Assembly: GCA_021286855.1 (NCBI GenBank)
Contig: JAJTBO010000004.1
Span: 111,539 to 175,538 of the forward strand
Direction: 5' to 3'
Source of the DNA: Hyphomicrobiales bacterium
GTDB lineage: Bacteria > Pseudomonadota > Alphaproteobacteria > Rhizobiales > Ancalomicrobiaceae
Length of the DNA: 64,000 bases
Part shown: positions 61,210-64,000 of the stretch, piece by piece
Position numbering within the stretch: position 1 is the stretch's first letter
How the letters are laid out: every line of letters begins with the position of its first letter
Program-made: the position numbers and the translations under genes
The notes under the pieces: model-generated
What the model saw: only the letters and a program-made list of their open reading frames with translations
Databases searched by the model: none
What the model was told of the DNA's origin: nothing

Positions 61210-61695
61210 ATGACCACCACTCCGACGCCGGCGCAACGCGACTTCGTCGCCGAGATCGGGGCGATCGCCGCGGCCATCGGCGACCGGCCGCTCGACGCCG
61301 ACCTCGCCCGATGGCTCGACGCGACCTATCCGGCGAACGGCGCGGCCTTTCGGAAGATCGCGAGCCTGATCGAGACCGGCGACGGCGAGGGCTGGATCTG
61401 CCCGCGCGAAAACGACGGCATCCGTTGGGGTCGGGTCGTCAAGGCGGGCGCGGAGGCCGGCCGCTTCTCCGTCGACGTCGTCCACATGGAGAGCTGCCGC
61501 GGGCCGCACCACGTCCACCCGAAGGGCGAGATCGGGATGATCATGCCGGTCGTCGCCGAGCCGAACTTCGACGGCCATCCGGAGGGTTGGTACGTCTATG
61601 GGCCGGGCTCGGCGCATCATCCGACCGTGACCGACGGCTCCGCCTACGTGCTCTATCTGCTGCCGGACGGCGCGATCGAGTTCACCGGCCGCTGA
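61210..61695 (+). CDS. DUF4863 family protein (4-hydroxylaminobenzoate lyase-like)
   Basis: 161 residues, no signal. RPLDADLARWLDATYP, then CPRENDGIRWGRVVK and a cupin-like core with CRGPHHVHPKGEIGMIMP. The His-x-His and Glu there could bind a metal. The family includes PnbB, 4-hydroxylaminobenzoate lyase. Members also occur in benzoate (box) clusters, as here, 38 nt before the ligase gene, where the substrate is unknown. Assignment to the family is good; the reaction in this pathway is not. Confidence 0.75.
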   Translation: MTTTPTPAQRDFVAEIGAIAAAIGDRPLDADLARWLDATYPANGAAFRKIASLIETGDGEGWICPRENDGIRWGRVVKAGAEAGRFSVDVVHMESCRGPHHVHPKGEIGMIMPVVAEPNFDGHPEGWYVYGPGSAHHPTVTDGSAYVLYLLPDGAIEFTGR

Positions 61696-61733
61696 CGCAG
61701 CCCCTCCCCTTCTCCTTCGTCACGGAACGCGCC

Positions 61734-63289
<1,556 letters not shown>

Positions 63290-63290
<1 letters not shown>

Positions 63291-64000
63291 TGGCGCTCGA
63301 GGAGGCGGGCTTCGTCGAGGTCGCCGGAAAGCGGCTCGAATATCGCCATTTCGGGCCGCAGCCGGAGGAAGCGCCGACGCTGGTTCTGCTGCACGAAGGG
63401 CTCGGTTCGGTCGGCCTGTGGCTCGACTTCCCGCAGGCCCTGCAGCGGGCGACCGGCTGCGGCGTCTTCGCATGGTCTCGTGCCGGCTACGGATCGTCGG
63501 ATCCGGTCGACCTGCCCCGCCCACTCGACTACATGCAGCGCGAGGCGGAGGCGGTTCTGCCGCCGCTCCTCGACGCGATCGGCTTTCGGCGCGGCGTCCT
63601 CGTCGGTCATTCCGACGGGGCGTCGATCGCGGCGCATCACCTCGGCCGGATCCGCGACCGACGCGTCGAGGCGGCGGTGCTGATCGCGCCGCATTTCTTC
63701 GTCGAGGAGATGTGCGTGGCGGCGATCGCCGAGGCGAAGATCGCCTGGGAGACCACCGATCTCGCCGCCAGGCTCGGCCGCTGGCACGCCCGGCCCGACG
63801 TCGCCTTCCTCGGCTGGAACGGCGCCTGGCTCGACCCGGACTTCCGTCACTGGGACATCCGGGCGAGCCTCGAGACGATCGGCCGGCCGATGCTGGTGAT
63901 CCAGGGGGCCGACGACCAATACGGCACGCTCGCCCAACCGCAGACGGCGGTCGATCTGTCGCCGGCCCCGGTCCGGGTCGAGATCCTGGACGGCGTCAAG
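63290..64000 (+). CDS. Alpha/beta hydrolase, 3' end outside the window
   Basis: 237 codons visible from ATG 63290, no stop before the window edge. Nucleophile elbow VGHSDGAS, oxyanion LLHEGLGSVGLW, and a putative acid in IQGADDQYG. Such hydrolases often accompany benzoate-CoA ligase in box clusters and may cleave ring-derived thioesters or lactones. Function is inferred from context only. Confidence 0.82.

Overview
The window is GC-rich DNA, apparently about 65-70 percent G+C judged by eye. Its gene content points to an alphaproteobacterium, most likely Hyphomicrobiales: a YejABEF peptide importer with two binding proteins, a DUF3489/DUF2924/serine-recombinase module, a BoxR/BzdR-type regulator fused to a shikimate-kinase-like domain, and CTCGAG-centred palindromic repeats of the kind common in this order. 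No 16S gene is present, so genus cannot be given.

1-14274 is an accessory island. A TerB-N/TerB/TerB-C membrane protein, a BrxD-like ATPase and an Lhr/BrxHI-like helicase form a tight three-gene unit. A 1,332-residue STAND-like NTPase ending in a PD-(D/E)XK nuclease-like domain follows. A DUF3489, DUF2924 and large serine recombinase module comes next, and tRNA-Ser(CGA) marks the right border. The first four genes look like an anti-phage or DNA-processing system. The pairing of the Ter/BrxD/helicase unit with the NTPase-nuclease is the best candidate here for an under-described system. The left end of the island lies outside the window.

14275-38771 is mostly core genome: moeB-like, pheA, kdsB, a membrane-anchored cytochrome c, yejA-yejA2-yejB-yejE-yejF, an alpha/beta hydrolase, infC (probable AUU start), a glycolipid-binding-like gene, rpmI-rplT with a structured leader, a surface-polysaccharide acyltransferase, polA, and pheS-DUF559-pheT. 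Two disturbances stand out. An AT-rich TIR-like gene of foreign composition sits between the acyltransferase and polA. Two pairs of inverted palindromic repeats are read through as protein, one inside polA and one inside the DUF559 gene.

38944-64000 is an aromatic-acid catabolic block made of two units. Unit 1 appears to take up and activate a phenylpropenoid acid such as coumarate or ferulate and shorten its side chain by beta-oxidation. It holds a crotonase, feruloyl-CoA-synthase-like ligase, thiolase, SDR dehydrogenase, hydroxybenzoyl-CoA thioesterase and a branched-chain-type ABC transporter with an acyl-CoA dehydrogenase. Its two convergent operons carry the same operator-like half-sites at their outer ends, next to a MarR/CouR-like regulator. 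Unit 2 is benzoate/box-like: benzoate-CoA ligase, DUF4863 protein, BoxR-type regulator, a second transporter and a bifunctional hydratase/hydroxyacyl-CoA dehydrogenase. A shared 12-bp motif links the ligase promoter to the transporter operon. The ring-cleaving box enzymes are not in the window.
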